Below are positions 46,807 through 58,996 of a stretch of 64,000 nt of DNA, in pieces (position 1 is the stretch's first letter; every line of letters starts with the position of its first letter). The notes beneath the pieces were generated by a model that searched no databases, was not told the origin of the DNA, and saw only the letters and a program-made list of their open reading frames with translations. Source of the DNA: Trichosphaerium sp. ATCC 40318 (lineage: Eukaryota > Discosea > Flabellinia > Trichosidae); assembly GCA_038496445.1 (NCBI GenBank), contig JALMLS010000355.1:1-64000 (forward strand), read 5' to 3'. A program made the position numbers and the translations under genes.

Positions 46807-48810
46807 TTAAATAGATGGTGGTATCCAAGGTTTGCCAACACCTATCCTACGAATTGGTTTGGTAACTTCTCTTACAATTTTTCTCTTAAATAATTTGGTT
46901 GCCAATGCTACCAATTTCCTGTAAACACGTGTTAGCTCAAAGGAAACCAACATAAAAAGCAAAAATAGTAAACAATAAGTAGTCTCAAGCAAGATAATGA
47001 CGAAAAGAAAAAATTGTTTTGAGTTATTTGTACCTTTGTAAAGTCTTTTTACTTCGTGCTTTAAATATTGATAGATCCCAATCAAAGCGAGGATATATTA
47101 ATTGCAAGCATTCAGGAAAAATCTGTCGTGATAATCCAGAGAAACAAGAATTATATTGCCTCATCTGATCATAAGAAACACGATACCAATCCGCTGCATG
47201 TTTTATTCCTATTTCCTTCTCGCAATCTTTAATAAAAGTAAGCTTGTTGGTACACACTTCACCATACAATTTGTATGAATCGTGTATAAAAATCACGTGA
47301 TTCATCAATTTTTCGTGGGTGTTATCAAAGAAAACTTTTCCGCCTTTTTGGCAAAAAACCCCCGACTTTTTACATTGGATTATTACTTGGACGATACTCA
47401 TCCGATATCACGTGGTTTTTTAAAGTTGTGGGAGTAATTGAACTAGAAAATAAGTGCTTACTCCTTAGAAATGAAATTATATTCTCATTTTTCTTCCAGC
47501 AATCGATAGATAGGTTCCTGTAATAATAAAAAATTATTTTTTAATGGTTTTTGAACAAAATAAAATTTGTACCTGAAACGCCACTCCTCCCATGGATGAT
47601 GTGGATATAATGTTGTTACAGCTCTGACGAATGAACCATCATACCTTGTTCATAAAGAATTAAGACAAAAGAAAGGAACAAAGCGGTTAATATGAAACTC
47701 ACCTGGCATAAACAAGGGTAAATTCTCCATGCTTTATGAGCGCTGCACCATTACAATCATACCAATCATCTAGTATTTTGATATTCATAGCTTCAGCCAT
47801 AGTATTCATTTTACGATGTTGATGTGTCATATCTTCCCAACAGTTCGATGGAGAGTTACTGCAGAAAGCAAAAAGTAAGCGCTAGACAAAAAAAATTTAC
47901 GCAAAAACTATGAATTGTTGAGGCAACGGTGGCCTTTATAATATGGAACATACGTGAAAAGGTAAGGTATAAAATCATATTCTGGGTATATCTTAATTAA
48001 AGCCTGATAAATGGAGTAGTTATAGCTAGACAAAGTAAGTTCATCGAGCTTTCTTATTTTATTCTGATTTTTTTTGTTTTCATTTATTCACGTACTGGTA
48101 TTTCATTACTGCCTCACTTCCGTATGTATGGAAATCCTTCATTGATACATCATACCATTGATCAAAAGTCTTTACACCCATTAATTTTCCGATACCTTCA
48201 AAGAAAGTTTTATGATTTTTAATATCGTTCCAATATTTCTGAGGTACTTTTCTATCACGTGTATTGTTAACAACAAAAATATATAAAAAGAATAGATAAA
48301 ATTCCTGCTCAAACAAGTACGTAGTACAAGATACTGGCAAATTATTTCTCCAGCAGCAGTCGTTGCCTCAAAAAACTTAAATATTCGCATTTTTCAAAAA
48401 ATTACTCCTGTCGCAACAGATGCCAAAACAGTTGGCTTTCTTTATGATTTTTAATAACGTACACAAAACGCCATGGTTCCCATTTATGTTCTGGGTAAAT
48501 ATCCGTCAATGTTTGGAACATAGAACCGTTAAATCTGAACGTAAAAAAAAATGTAAGAAAAAAGCGTGTCATCAAAATATTTGTTTCTATAAACGAACAT
48601 AGCCTATTGGTAAGGCCGTTTAAGTGGTTTTGGCGTTCTTTTAGCGATGTTTAGGGTCTGTGACGTACTTTGATGATACAAACGCTCCTCCATATTTGTT
48701 AGAGTGGAAATTAGTGACCTATACCAGTCTTCTGCGATTTTAACGCGTAATTGTGGCGCGAGGATTCTGTCAACAAAATATCGTTCGGCAACCAGTGCTC
48801 TGAGGTTCAT
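46807..48810 (-). CDS. WYxVS-module protein without RAP-like domain
   Basis: Same module family as 8930-11518. Four module pairs are visible from the start codon at 48810: DWYRSLI then GSMFQTLTDIYPEHKWEPW; DQWYDVSMKDFHTYG then YPEYDF; DDWYDCNGAALIKHG then GSFVRAVTTLYPHHPWEEW; ADWYRVSYDQMRQYN then LQLIYPRFDWD. The W..N..FF/FL segment ahead of each DWY motif is also conserved (KYWNDIKNHKTFFEGIGKLM, CWKKNENIISFL). The last exon gives only a basic tail (KLFKRKIVREVTKPIRR) and ends at 46807, with no nuclease-like domain. Modules are split by introns between the DWY part and the YPE part. Function unknown. Divergent from RWDD2. Confidence 0.55.
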
Positions 48811-48899
48811 ACGCGTCTCGCTATAGCATAAGCATATATGCGCTAATTTTCAGGCAAATCAAGTATATTTTGATTTGATGCTTGTCAATTAATGTACCA
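48811..48899. promoter_or_regulatory. Compact divergent promoter
   Basis: Only 89 bp separate the start codons of the WYxVS gene (minus) and the RWDD2-like gene (plus). The two must share promoter DNA. No specific box is recognised. Confidence 0.35.
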
Positions 48900-50413
<1,514 letters not shown>

Positions 50414-50642
50414 AGACAAAACCAAAACTGCAGAACTAGAAACTAGTTACCTTGTAAAGCTCATTGACTATTTTGACGTTGCAATAAAACCGCAGTAGTT
50501 GTAAACGCCTAAACATTATGATACCGTTTGGCTGCTTTCTCAGGTTATTGCAAATTCTTCGACACACGTGAGAACACTTAAGTGATGCTAAGTTGTGAAT
50601 CAAAAAGAAATCAGTTACAAAAAATCAAACGAAGCATAAAAG

Positions 50643-52224
50643 ATGTCAAACGATATGAAATTGTTCAAAGGGTTCACAACCAAAAACTACGCCGACCAAG
50701 GCAAAGCTTTTCTAAACGTACGCATGAAACAAATCCTTCAAACTTTCTTTAGTTGTTAACTTCAAGCCTCTTCTCACTGTATACGAATAGGCTTACTGGG
50801 GAGATTGCGGTGGTATGTCTAAAACAGCGCGAAGAGCAGGTAGAAATGTATAAATACTAAACTTTGATTATAGAGAGTGCTGAGAAGGTTTGGAATATTG
50901 TAAACAAGTTTGTAGAGCTAGACTTGGATAAGGCTGAAAACGGTTGTGACTTGGATGAGTTCAAGTACGCTTTATAATATCTTCTTTCGCTTGAATTAAT
51001 CAATATATAGCGCCCACAGAGTGTTGGAGTTCTTTGGCACGTTTTTTTTCTAATGTCCACGTTTTTTTTAACGACGTCCCACCTGTTTTGTTTCGAGACC
51101 GACAAGCGCTTATACTTGCGTAGGAGAAACCAAAACAGTGAAGGAAATGAGAGAGGTACCGTTTTGTTTTTTTTTCGTTATTTTAAGCAAGATCACGTGT
51201 GGGAAAATGGTAAATTAAATCCTCTTGTAGGAGCTCCTCAAAGCTGATTTGGATTTTAACAAGAGATTGGCTGTTATCGAGTATTGTCTCTGGTCTAACG
51301 GTAAAACCGTTTCAGAGTTTGTAAAACGCCCTCAAGTATGTGCACAGCTTTTAGTAGAAGATAGGGTTCATTTTAACTTTTAAAAAAGGGCGAGAGTGAC
51401 GCCATCAAGAAGGCTCAAGAGATGCTTAACCAAGTGCTTGTAGCACTTGAAGATGCTAAAGCAAAGGCAGCAATAGCAAAAGAAAAACTTGCTGAAGCTG
51501 TGTCATGCGAGAAACAAGCAAAAGCTGATTTAGAAGAACAAAAGGCAGCGTTAGCCGAGGTTCAGGTATGAGCAGTTGGTTCAGTTTTTTTTCTCTCGTA
51601 ATTACTCATTTTGTTCAATAGCAACTTGAAGACGCCTACAACAAAAAGACAGAGAGTCTCAAAGCCAAAACTGAAACAGGTGGTGTTGTTACAAGAAATA
51701 GGGCAAAGAATGAGCTCGCTCAACATTTAGCAGGTAACGTCAAATTTCTCTCAAATTGTCATATATTTACGAATTATTAGAGGATCCGTTACCTCTTCGT
51801 ACTGCAAAGATTTCAAACGAAGCTGCTACCAGAAAAGCAGGTACTTGAATCTGATAGTGGCTACATTATAATAATGCCTTTCCTTTTAGAAAAGTCAACT
51901 GCTGCAGCCGTAGCAGCAAGAGAATCAGCCGAAGCAGCTAAAAAAGAAGTACATATTTACTTCCCTGTTACGTGGAATGTGCACTAACAGTTTTTAGGCT
52001 GATGATGCTGTTGCAACAATGCAACAAAAGATGGCGGAGGCTCAAGCAGCGCTTGATGATGCTAAAAAAACTGGTTGTGGTCAAGGCAATATTTGGGCAC
52101 GTGCTCTTTTTTTTTTTTTGTTGTGTTTTTTTGACTAATTAAATACACTAGTGGATTGAAAGACAACTAACAGAAGCCAAAAAGTATATGCCAATGAGCA
52201 AAGGAGGTATTTCCAAAAAATAGA
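50643..52224 (+). CDS. Calcium-regulated actin-bundling protein-like
   Basis: Start MSNDMKLFKGFTTKNYADQG; short exons follow: AYWGDCGGMSKTARRA, ESAEKVWNIVNKFVELDLD, GCDLDEF, VLEFFGT, TVKEMRE, DLDFNKRLAVIEYCLWSNGK. Then comes a long Ala/Lys/Glu-rich helical rod (KKAQEMLNQVLVALEDAKAK, EKQAKADLEEQKAALAEVQ, ESAEAAKKE) and the C-terminal signature GQGNIWWIERQLTEAKKYMP with the tail SKGGISKK. This order matches the protist family defined by the C-terminal domain of the Dictyostelium 34-kDa actin-bundling protein, which crosslinks F-actin and is inhibited by calcium. No canonical EF-hand loop is obvious, so calcium control is inferred from the family. Cytoskeletal, cytosolic. Confidence 0.7.
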
Positions 52225-52491
52225 CTTTTTGAGAACCTTTTGCAGTTGGATGTTTGATGTAACACCTATAAAACGTAATTAAATAAGTAAGTTTATGTTC
52301 TACCAAAAAGGCTTTAATTCTGAGAGTACTTTTTCTTTTTTCTCTTTTCTTGTTTGCTGCATACGGTACCATTCTGAATACACTCAACCATGAGATTAAT
52401 TACATCTTGTTTGCACAACAATGGTACAGAGTGCTCTGTGGTCGTTTCAGTTCGATTAAAACACAATATTGTTTTTGATTAGATAGATATT
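52225..52491. other. Convergent intergenic region
   Basis: 3' flanks of the actin-bundling gene and the KCTD-like gene; no other feature. Confidence 0.4.
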
Positions 52492-53478
52492 TTATTGCGG
52501 TACAATTTCGACACTATCGCCAACGTAGTGTAGATTCACATGTAAACGCCACTTCCCTGTTGGAACAGGTATGCTAATTTTTACTTGCGACTGCTCCAAA
52601 GAAAGAACATTGTTTTTGAGTACCATGGTAGCTTTCCCAGTGAAAAGTTGTGTAGTAGTTGTTGAAACTGGACTTCCCTTGATGAACTTTTTATCTCTGG
52701 TCCAACCGTACGTATCTGAAGAATACGAATTTTTGGTAGGCTTCGTTGCTGCTCTTACTATACCGACAAACATCCAGCTATTAGTACAATGTATTTTAAG
52801 AGTCCACACAGCACTGTCTTCAACAATATTTGTACCAAAAACAGCTGAATGACCATCCACACGTTTAGAAGCACGTTGTGGAGTTACAGTAATGTTACCA
52901 GCACATAATGTTGAGGAGAAGCTATCAATCGCATGTTGTGTAATTTGTATTCCGAGGTAGTCTACAAGTACAGCAAAATCTTCGTCTACTTGCTTGAGTT
53001 TGCTTACTTTTGGAAGATTCGGCATTTTTTCTCCTTTCATGCTGGCTGCTCTAAGAGAATCCAGTATTACATCGAAATGTCTTGGATTTATGTCTAGAAA
53101 TACTCTGCCGTCCTCGTCTAGGGTATGCTTGTCTTCCCAGCGCCCACTGAACATTATTTCGAGCAGCGAGCCTGGAATCATGCAAAGTGTGCGTCGCGTT
53201 GTAGACACGAAGGTACCACCGATGTTTAGCTTGATAATATCTGATTTGCTCGTTTTTCCTGCCATGAGCTTCTTTTCGTCCTCAAATTGCTTTAAACGTT
53301 CTTCTAGCTCTTTAGCTTTCTCCGAGCAAGTTTCTTTTTGTGTTTTTAGTTCGTTGCTGAAAGATTGATACAATGAATCAAGTTTTGTGTCTGTCATGCT
53401 ATGCTTTTTAGAAGAATGAATTGTCGAACCGTTGACTTGACTTAACCACCTAATCAACTTACTTGGTTTTACCGGCAT
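52492..53478 (-). CDS. KCTD-type BTB protein with a C-terminal SPRY/beta-rich domain
   Basis: Intron-less, 328 residues, ATG at 53478. Residues 40-75 are a coiled coil (KTQKETCSEKAKELEERLKQ). Residues about 83-150 are a T1-type BTB/POZ: IIKLNIGGTFVSTTRRTLCM, IPGSLLEIMFSGRWEDK, RVFLDINPRHFDVILDSLR. This is the tetramerising fold of KCTD proteins, often cullin-3 adaptors. The C-terminal 140 residues are beta-rich (AVWTLKIHCTNSWMFVGIV, SYSSDTYGWTRDKKFIKG, KISIPVPTGKWRLHVNLHY) and resemble the SPRY/B30.2-like end found in many protist BTB proteins, probably the substrate-binding part. No membrane segments, so not an ion channel. Confidence 0.85.
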   Translation of the reverse strand: MPVKPSKLIRWLSQVNGSTIHSSKKHSMTDTKLDSLYQSFSNELKTQKETCSEKAKELEERLKQFEDEKKLMAGKTSKSDIIKLNIGGTFVSTTRRTLCMIPGSLLEIMFSGRWEDKHTLDEDGRVFLDINPRHFDVILDSLRAASMKGEKMPNLPKVSKLKQVDEDFAVLVDYLGIQITQHAIDSFSSTLCAGNITVTPQRASKRVDGHSAVFGTNIVEDSAVWTLKIHCTNSWMFVGIVRAATKPTKNSYSSDTYGWTRDKKFIKGSPVSTTTTQLFTGKATMVLKNNVLSLEQSQVKISIPVPTGKWRLHVNLHYVGDSVEIVPQ

Positions 53479-53635
53479 GTTTTTATGTTTCGCCTTGACA
53501 ATACTTGTCTCCCAACCACGTTGATAATCTTCTTGAGCAACACATCAACGGAAAAGTGAAGCAAAAGCACATTATTCAATATGACTGTTTTTTTGGTAGG
53601 GTACGCTAGGTGTTGCCAATTAAGTCATTTTAAAG

Positions 53636-54908
53636 ATGGATACGTTACTTCCAGAGCTAGTTATAGTCATTATAGAACAGTTGTCCCTGTACGATATACA
53701 CAGGGCTGGGTTGGTAAACAAACACTGGCAGAAAGCGGCAACGAATGATTTATTTTGGCAAAAACTCTGCGTATCACGTGGGTGGCTACGAAAGTCGAAC
53801 GTATTTCCTCATTTTCGTTTTTTTTGCGAAATTAAATCTGGAGCTTTTAATTAATTTACAGGAGACCACCTGGCGCGCTTTCTACAGTGACAAGTATAAA
53901 TGTTATACCGTATATGCTCCTCTTATTACAGCATCAAAAAAAGAAACGGAGAAAGCGCTAAAAGACAACAACAGAGGTGTACACATGCTACACATAGCGT
54001 CGACGTACTCGGGGTATAGTTTATCCAAAATTGCCCGCATTGTCTTTTATTTAATTAGCACATTATATCTTTACGTTATCACGTGATTGACAACACACAT
54101 AGGGCGATACGTAGTTGGCAAATAGCTCCAGCCGTAGCCAGAAAGATATCGCGACTTGAGTTGGAGACAGTGCTCGCTGTGCCTTACGAGAAGCTAGTTC
54201 GTACATTAGATATACATAAGTTATACTTATACGCCACTAGATCAGTGCGATGCTTGATGTAGAAAATAGGCACGCTTGGGATAAAACTGTTACTTCAGGA
54301 AGAGTTGTAAATAGGCTTGATAGTAACAATTGTATTGCTCACTATGTTCACTTTGGTACGCTCTCTATAAAGGATTTATTGGTTTTAACTACCATCAGGT
54401 ATAATACATACACTCGAGATGCGCTCTGTACAATATATAAACAATGGTATAACTATGGTGACCTCTACAAAACTGTTTTTGTCTTACATTTTTATGATAC
54501 AGGCAACACTTTTCTTATTTCTGAACAATCTGTAAATTCTCACCCTGATGTTCCTCATGTTACCCTTCCAGGAAAAGAAATGCTTAAATTTGCATGTAAG
54601 TTATTAGACGAAAACGTGGGTGAGTACTAACTGTTTACGGAAAAGGTTATAGGATACAAAAACTAACAGAGAAGTTGTGCAAATTTAGATATATAGTCCA
54701 AGCTTTCTATGCATTATATGACCCTCAAACGTTTAAGAACATTAGAATAAAAGCAATATGTAAATTGGAGAAGATTTACGGAGCTCAGAATATAAAAGAA
54801 AGCAACCATCATGGCACATATGATCAGAATCGCATGCTTTCAATTTTCAAAATAGATTATCCTCCCAATACTGAAGACTCCTCTCTAGCAATAGACTCCC
54901 ATTTCTAA
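53636..54908 (+). CDS. F-box/START-domain protein B
   Basis: F-box exon: MDTLLPELVIVIIEQLSLYD, AGLVNKHWQKAATNDLFWQK, parallel to gene A at 42173. After introns: RKISRLELETVLAVPYEKL joined at about 54240 to ISAMLDVENRHAWDKTV, then NRLDSNNCIAHYVHFGTLS, KDLLVLTTIR, NTFLISEQSVNSHPDVPHV, ending in a helical exon (LCKFRYIVQAFYALYDPQTF) and the tail LAIDSHF. The START order (alpha1, WD motif, hydrophobic strands, C-terminal helix) is clear. The intron 54400-54501 is about 100 nt. Likely an SCF adaptor that senses lipid, by inference. More divergent from gene A than the two P450s are from each other. Confidence 0.72.
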
Positions 54909-55392
54909 TTTTATTTCCTCGCAAGAAGTGTTTGTACATTAGTATTAAATAATGTTTTAAAAAGGTATTCCTGTACGTCAATTTAGTGAAAAATCAATAT
55001 TTGCTAAAAAAGCATCGTTAAAAAAGACTTTAATACGATAAGTCTGAGGTAGTATAAGGTTCATAACAAATGGGCCACTGAAATGTCAATATAAGGGGTT
55101 GTGTTTATAGATTCAAATAAATTGTAAAGTATTGTAGAATTTAGCGAAAGCAAACACAAAACTTTTTATCAAATTTATTTCAGTTAAAATTAGTACATTG
55201 TAATGCACAAAGCACTGAAGCTGTAATGGTTCGTTTTTTTATTATAACGATTGCTGACAATGTTGCATGTAGAAACAAAGCAAGAGAGGTAGTATAAACA
55301 TTGTATTCAGAACCAAAGAGCGAGATCGGTATTATGAGAGCTCAAATACATGTTTAACTGTTAAATCGGATGTATACATTCATTATAAAGCA
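54909..55392. other. Gene-free AT-rich stretch
   Basis: No frame supported. Intergenic DNA between two plus-strand genes. Confidence 0.4.
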
Positions 55393-58300
55393 ATGAGAGG
55401 CGAATATATTAATACTTTGTCGAATCTATCACCAACGGACTCAAACTCCGGCACAGATTTAACAGACGCGAAAAGACACGCTTTTATACAACAATTCGGA
55501 AAATGGGTGGAGTACAAGCTTAAGAAGTCAGGATACCTTAAAGACAGCGCAATGTACGGGAAGACAACCTTGCTGATGTACTCAACTGATTTTGTTCGTT
55601 TTAAAGGTGTTTGTATAAAGCAACATGGAATGACAACAACCTGAAAAGAAGCCATCAGGTTTATTGTAAGAGAAATGGTCCTTATGTAAGACATGCTCTT
55701 GTTAAATTACGTGTGCTTGGGAACTATAAAGTACCACACTTTGTTATCATGGCGACACGTAATCCTGAGTTATTGTAAGTGATTTATTGACCTGGTAGTC
55801 ATGAGCCAAATATCTTGGTTTTTTCCTTTCTTTTCGGAGTTTGTTTAATAGCTTGGTAGGTTCTGTACAGAAACCTTATTCGAGCGCCTTTCCGCTAGTT
55901 GGGTATTGTCGAAGAGAAAAATAAGGGTTGGTGATGAATACTGGATTGTCATAGACTATGTTGCTCTTAGTACAACCTCTTATTTTCTTATTTTTTTCTT
56001 ATTTTGATGGTAGTTTTGATACAAGCTTTGGGACTTCGTAATACTCCTAGAATACAGTTCCCAGTAAAAAATATAACATTAGAGGTAATAGAAAGAGTAG
56101 CAGTTGTTTTTTAAGATGGATTTACAGGCAAGCTTTGGTAGAAAGTATAAGGTAGTAGCTCCCCAATTTAGTTGTAGAAGACGTCTTAACTTTGTTACTC
56201 AAGAATATGTACGCCGCACTCCTTTTGGTCTTTTTCAGATCTTATTACTACCTATTAGAGTAACTATGGATATGCTCCATATGTACCAAGTATCCTACCG
56301 CATCTTAAGGTGTCTGAGAAGAATGAACGTATTGCTGTACTCACAAAATGTGCAAAAGGCAACTCCTATCGAAAGTACGAGCGTTTGGCTGATAGCATGA
56401 AGGTCCAAAAAGGCCGTTTTGCTGGATTGTATCCTTTGAATTACGCTAACAACGATTAAGAACCCTTTTACTTGTTCCCTTAACGTTTTCAAAAGAACAA
56501 TTACACAAGCACGTGAACAAGCATTTTCTTTGGTGAAAGATCCAAATATTCCTGAGTTTTATTGTACGCCTATGTCATTACAATCGGCCGACTTAAATCC
56601 CTCTAGTGCCAATTGTTGCTGAAAATGATCAGTTTATGCTTAATACTGAAGGACCTTGTGTTGCATTGGAAGATGAAAGTTTGAAGAACAAAGCTAAAAA
56701 GTACCGCAACTTGAGTTTCTTGTTACATGCCATCATTTAACTCATGTTTGCTTTAGGTTCATTGATGAGCGTACTATTCATGCTAAACACAAAAGAACAT
56801 TGAACAAACAGGTTGACTTGATATGCAATGCGTCGTTAGAAGCCGTTCTACAAAGCTCTTTTCAATGCTTTATTACCCCAATGATGAAAGCACTTTCGAA
56901 GAGTATAACTGTTGACGCTATACAACAACTTTCCGTTGATATAATTGATGCAATTATATTTGATGATGTAGTTACATTACAACCAGATTCCCTGCTAAAC
57001 CCAAGCGACATACAAGCTATGAAGCACGCTATCAAAAGGCATGTTCTATTTTGGTTTTTTTTTTGGGCTTGTTAACATTCTCTTAGTTGTCTTCCTGTAC
57101 ATGTAGCTTTTAGCAATTATGGATCACGCACAAAACTTCCATGATGCTTGTTCAGTTGATGTTGCATATTGCAATACTACCAGAAGTAAGCGTTTGTAGT
57201 ATTTACAAAAATAACACATTGAAAAGGAATTCTTGCCAAAACAGCTAAATCTTACTATTGAACAAGAAACATTTCCTCCCAGGGAACCGAAATATGAACA
57301 ATATTGGCGTTGGGAAATGGGTATGCGAAAGGTGAGGCTATTGTTTTAATCTGATTGTTATTTATTTAACTAGTCAGAGTATAATTGGTATATATGTCAA
57401 CAAGTTCAACGGAAGACTGTTGCAGTCAAAACAAAGTATAAAATGATAAATAGCATGGCTTGTGAGGAAAGAGAGGTACTGACTGCTATAACAGAGGATT
57501 CTCATTTTAATGTTTATAGCCATGTTGTTGGTATGAAATACACTATGAAGAATTGATGAACAACTTTATACATGAAGCTGAAATTGCTTATGAGTTGTGC
57601 GTGTTTCTTCTTTGTTTGTATTTTTTTTTCTGTTATTTTAGTTTGACTTTGTTAGGATGAATTTCTGTATGAAGAATATTATCCTAGGTTCAATGATGCG
57701 TGTATGGAAGGTATATATGCATTTACTAAGATTCAAAGGGAAACTACCTCTAAAAAGGTATACAGGCGGAACACTCTTAAAAATGTTTTAGCGCCCTCAC
57801 TTAACCTGTTGTAGATTTAAGGAACGATTTACCAACGTCATGCTAGATCTTGCAAAACCACTAATGTATAAGTTTGATAAAGAATCTGTAACAAAGTGGC
57901 CAACAAGAGGAGAAACAAATATGAGACTTATGATGGAGCACAAACGCATATTCTTTATTTTTCGCCAACATGCAAGACAAAAAAGACGTAACAATGTTAT
58001 TAGTACAAGGCTTCATTGGCCAATACATAGTTGGCATAATGATTGTCTTAATTCTTTGAGAAGATTGACTTCTGTACGTTCATTATGTAAGAAGAATTAA
58101 AACGTTAATAGTTACTTTAGAAACTTGGAAGAAAACCATCGAATTTAGAAATATCTAAAGCTCTGCTTCCTAAATACGCTAGTAAAGAAATAAGGTGGAC
58201 AATTTTGGCTGGGATTATGCTCTCAAATACAACGTATGGAACAAAACCACTTGTTCATCAACCTAATACGAAGCTATGTATCATTGAGAATATGCCTGTA

Positions 58301-58642
58301 AGTACTGGTTGTTTTGACCAGAAGGAAACTGTTAGTGTTCAACTTTTCTCGCTCACGTTTTTGTAATAGGTTGAAGTCCTTGTTGCTATCTTCTGTGGTG
58401 CTCCAGCTGACTATGTCAGTATTGGTTTTACTTGCCGGTTTTGGTACGAGATTGTAAACACTTACTTGGGATCTATTTTATTCCGTGATACTTGCTCTTC
58501 GGATATGATTAAGGGATACAAGTATTTGTGGCAAGATGTATCATGTGCTCTTCAATGGGCTTTTAAAATCCCTGTTCTTGTAGATGCAGATAACACCTGT
58601 GATACCATATCCTTTCCTGAAGTGATTTATGAAACAAAATGA
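55393..58642 (+). CDS. Large unrecognised multi-exon protein with F-box-like C-terminus
   Basis: At least 14 exons can be joined by hand. Start MRGEYINTLSNLSPTDSNSG, then SHQVYCKRNGPYVRHALVKL, FCTETLFERLSASWVLSK, QALGLRNTPRIQFPVK, NYGYAPYVPSILPHLKVSEK, KRTITQAREQAFSLVKDPNI, HKRTLNKQVDLICNASLEAV, MDHAQNFHDACSVDVAYC, EQYWRWEMGMRK, DEFLYEEYYPRFNDACMEGI, FKERFTNVMLDLAKPLMYKF, LRRLTS, ISKALLPKYASKEIRW, and a last exon VLVAIFCGAPADYVSIGFTC with FWYEIVNTYLGSILF. That final segment resembles a degenerate F-box. No other domain, signal peptide or membrane helix is recognised. Stop TGA 58640-58642. Junctions near 56040-56260 and 56440-56490 are uncertain. Confidence 0.5.
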
Positions 58643-58996
58643 ATCACTCAACTGTACCTTTTACTTAAACAATTCAAACATGTCTACCCTTGTTAGAAAA
58701 GCTGAAAAGCTAAGTGCTACCTGGCATTGGCAATCGTAATCTGTATTGTTTGTTAAAGTTGAGGGGCGGTAATCGAAATTAAACTGCGATAAGTTCAAAA
58801 ACTATCTGTAATGTTAGCACATTTTTTACACTTATCCTTTGGTATGTTAATACTGTCTGTTGTAAAACTCTGCACTTTGTGGAAATATAATGTAACACGT
58901 GGTAGTAATTTGTGTGGCGTGGGTTACATTTGGGTAGAAAGTTTTTCCGGAGAAATTCAATCAATCTATTCATTCAATTCACTCGCAATTGTGGCA
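58643..58996. promoter_or_regulatory. Upstream region of receptor 1
   Basis: Gene-free. The last 60 bp (about 58938-58996) closely match the 60 bp before receptor 2 (about 62478-62536), including TTTTCCGG and AATCTATTCA, so the promoter or 5' leader was duplicated with the gene. CACGTG lies about 100 bp before both starts. Confidence 0.45.
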
